DNA of 6,598 nucleotides from Minisyncoccota bacterium (lineage in GTDB: Bacteria > Patescibacteriota > Minisyncoccia > SW-4-49-11): positions 1-6,598 of the forward strand of contig JAHEOE010000047.1 of NCBI GenBank assembly GCA_018609785.1. The letters run 5' to 3'. Each line of letters begins with the position of its first letter. Within the stretch, counting starts at the first letter, position 1. The position numbers were made by a program, and so were the translations under genes. Below the pieces are notes generated by a model. That model had not been told where the DNA came from and searched no databases. It saw nothing but the letters and a program-made list of their open reading frames with translations. Positions 4,918 through 6,598 of the stretch are shown here, in pieces.

Positions 4918-6598
4918 TTATCCCAATTGCGCGCGTTGTTTGATATCTCGCGCCACAATACTCTTCTTCGTACCATACTTGATACGCGACAGTTCGACAA
5001 GAGCATCTTTCAGTTGACCGTCACCCCGACCGGCAAAGACCACTTCCATATTGAAAGGCTTACTTGTCTCACCGGCAATCATGAGCGCGACCACGGCATG
5101 CAAATTATCAATACGGGTCAAATCGTACGCGCTGAATTGCGGTTGGACTTTATTTTCCAAATATTCGCCATCGTCCGTCCCCACCCGTAGAATAATCGAA
5201 GTTCCCACATTTCCGAACACGGCATTCTTAATACTATCCTCCAACTGACCGATAAATTGGTGCGCTACCGTCAGATTCAGACGGTATTTCCGCGCTTCCG
5301 ATAAAATCGTAGAAATACTATCCGTCGTGAAGTTCTGGAACTCATCCATATAGAGATAAAAGTCTTTACGTTCTTCTTCGGGCATGGCATTACGCCGGAA
5401 CGCGGCCATTTGTAATTTGGAGACAATCAACATACCAAGAAGACTGCTGTTGATTTCCCCCAATCCTCCTTTGGAGAGATTACAGATCAAAATTTGCCGC
5501 TCGTTCATAATGGTGTCGAAATTGAACGCCGACTGCTGTTGCCCGATAATGTTACGAATCATTTCGTTCTCGATGAACCGCCCGAGCTTACTCAACAGAT
5601 ACCCGATAATATCACCGGCCTGCTGGCCCGTCTGGGACTTAGGGAATTCGTTTTCCCAGAAATCACGAACCATAGGGTCATCCACATGTTTAAGTACTTC
5701 GGCTCGAAACTCTTCATCGGTAAACAGTCGCGGAATTTCGGTGATGGTCCCCGGATTATCCGGATTCGCCATTAAGGCAAGCATGGCATTGCGCATATTA
5801 TGCTCGAAGATGGGCCCGATCATGCTCGGATCCGAAACCAACTTGTAAAAGATGGAAATCATCTCCTGCGTGATGAAGTCTTTCTCTTCAGGTGTGTGTG
5901 CTTCCAAAATATTCAGTCCCATGGGGCGATCGGTGTCTTGGGGGTTAAAGTATACCAATTCTTCGGCCCGTTCTTTGGGGACAAGCGCGAGCACCTCGTC
6001 GGCTAAATCACCGTTCGGGTCAAGAAGCGCAACCCCTTCCCCGTTCTTCAGATCCTGCTCAATCATTTTTTTCAAAAGCGCGCTCTTTCCCGTCCCCGTC
6101 TGTCCGATAACATACGTATGGCGTCGCCGATCTTTGCGTTGCAGTCTGATATCGGTCGTCTCTCCTCGATAGGTGTTGCGACCGATCAACACCCCGTCTT
6201 CCGGTAAATGAGATGGTGGATGCGCCCGTTTAAACTTCATCCACCGAATTTTGGGCGTCTCCATGAACGGAGTGGGCAAATGATAAAGCGTCGTCAATTC
6301 CTCGGCATTGAGAATCATAGTACGCCGTGTCTCAAAAACGCGGAATAAAAACCGATACGCAAAGTGCGGCATTTTGCGATCAGAGACTCGATCAAACGTA
6401 ATACTGTTCTGCTCGGAAGACTGAAATTGGGAAAAAGCCCCCTCTATTTCTTCCCTTAGTTGCTTCGCTCGCGTCTCTTCCTCAGCCACGGCCATTACTC
6501 GCAAATTAACTCGAAAGGCCGGTTTGGATGTTTTGGAATCGATCGCTTCCATCAATTCTTGCTGTTTGGGAGCAAGAGATTTCGGAGGTTGCTCGGTA
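4918..6598 (-). CDS. Type IV secretion-like (TraD/VirD4/VirB4-related) ATPase, 5' end outside window
   Basis: The frame is open to the right edge (559 visible residues), so the start is missing; the ATG at 6552 and the TTG at 6555 are internal codons. Numbering from the edge, an N-terminal alpha-beta region (about 1-130) precedes a P-loop ATPase core. The core has GRNTYRGE, then Walker A GQTGTGKS (165-172, bases 6105-6082), DPNGDLAD downstream, Walker B LYMDEF (D418/E419, bases 5343-5346) and TVAHQFIGQL (AHQF at 5265-5254), the glutamine motif of the TraG/TraD/VirD4 group. The family uses ATP to push DNA or protein through a membrane channel; coupling proteins usually have N-terminal membrane helices, which would lie in the missing part. 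None is seen in the visible part. Such genes are common in Patescibacteria, where their role (DNA uptake, pili or secretion) is unsettled. trpS follows 11 bases after the TAA stop. Confidence 0.88.
   Translation of the reverse strand, partial: TEQPPKSLAPKQQELMEAIDSKTSKPAFRVNLRVMAVAEEETRAKQLREEIEGAFSQFQSSEQNSITFDRVSDRKMPHFAYRFLFRVFETRRTMILNAEELTTLYHLPTPFMETPKIRWMKFKRAHPPSHLPEDGVLIGRNTYRGETTDIRLQRKDRRRHTYVIGQTGTGKSALLKKMIEQDLKNGEGVALLDPNGDLADEVLALVPKERAEELVYFNPQDTDRPMGLNILEAHTPEEKDFITQEMISIFYKLVSDPSMIGPIFEHNMRNAMLALMANPDNPGTITEIPRLFTDEEFRAEVLKHVDDPMVRDFWENEFPKSQTGQQAGDIIGYLLSKLGRFIENEMIRNIIGQQQSAFNFDTIMNERQILICNLSKGGLGEINSSLLGMLIVSKLQMAAFRRNAMPEEERKDFYLYMDEFQNFTTDSISTILSEARKYRLNLTVAHQFIGQLEDSIKNAVFGNVGTSIILRVGTDDGEYLENKVQPQFSAYDLTRIDNLHAVVALMIAGETSKPFNMEVVFAGRGDGQLKDALVELSRIKYGTKKSIVARDIKQRAQLG

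Noticed and set aside
5384..5848. Plus-strand reading frames opposite the ATPase gene
   Set aside because: They overlap fully with intact ATPase motifs on the minus strand and have no recognisable protein features.
6550..6555. Start of the secretion-type ATPase at TTG 6555 or ATG 6552
   Set aside because: The frame stays open to the window edge with protein-like codons (EQPPKSLAPKQQEL before the Met), and no ribosome site precedes these codons.

Overview
The window looks like chromosomal DNA from a bacterium of the Candidate Phyla Radiation (Patescibacteria). Clues are a FtsK/TraD-like secretion ATPase of a kind common in that group, an uncharacterised 228-residue protein of a type I associate with it, short DnaX and TrpRS proteins, and a tRNA gene without an encoded CCA end. 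The standard code fits, because TGA acts as a stop (trpS). The lineage assignment is an inference from family knowledge, not from a search.

Layout from left to right. The 5' end of serS (seryl-tRNA synthetase) runs off the left edge on the minus strand. A compact divergent promoter region (about 99-213) separates it from a small predicted tail-anchored membrane protein (214-582, plus strand), which ends in a very clean intrinsic terminator (612-645). A second unrecognised protein follows (678-1256, possibly starting at 894), closed by another strong terminator (1263-1294). These two orphan genes are AT-richer than the rest of the window. Next is a minus-strand tRNA-Leu(CAA) gene (1301-1385), with a near-consensus promoter whose -35 box overlaps that of a plus-strand promoter.

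The plus-strand promoter drives the 228-residue protein (1477-2163) and, 35 bases later, dnaX (2199-3923, clamp-loader gamma/tau subunit). dnaX meets trpS (3908-4906, minus) tail to tail with a 16-base overlap of the coding ends. trpS lies 11 bases downstream of the secretion-type ATPase gene (4918-6598, 5' end outside the window), so those two probably share a transcript.

Functionally this is mostly housekeeping: two aminoacyl-tRNA synthetases, a tRNA and a DNA polymerase III subunit. Around them sit one DNA- or protein-translocation ATPase and three uncharacterised proteins. I found no CRISPR array, insertion sequence, rRNA or phage gene. The parts most worth following up are the back-to-back promoters at the tRNA, the unknown protein that leads the dnaX operon, and the pair of AT-rich orphan genes with their own terminators.
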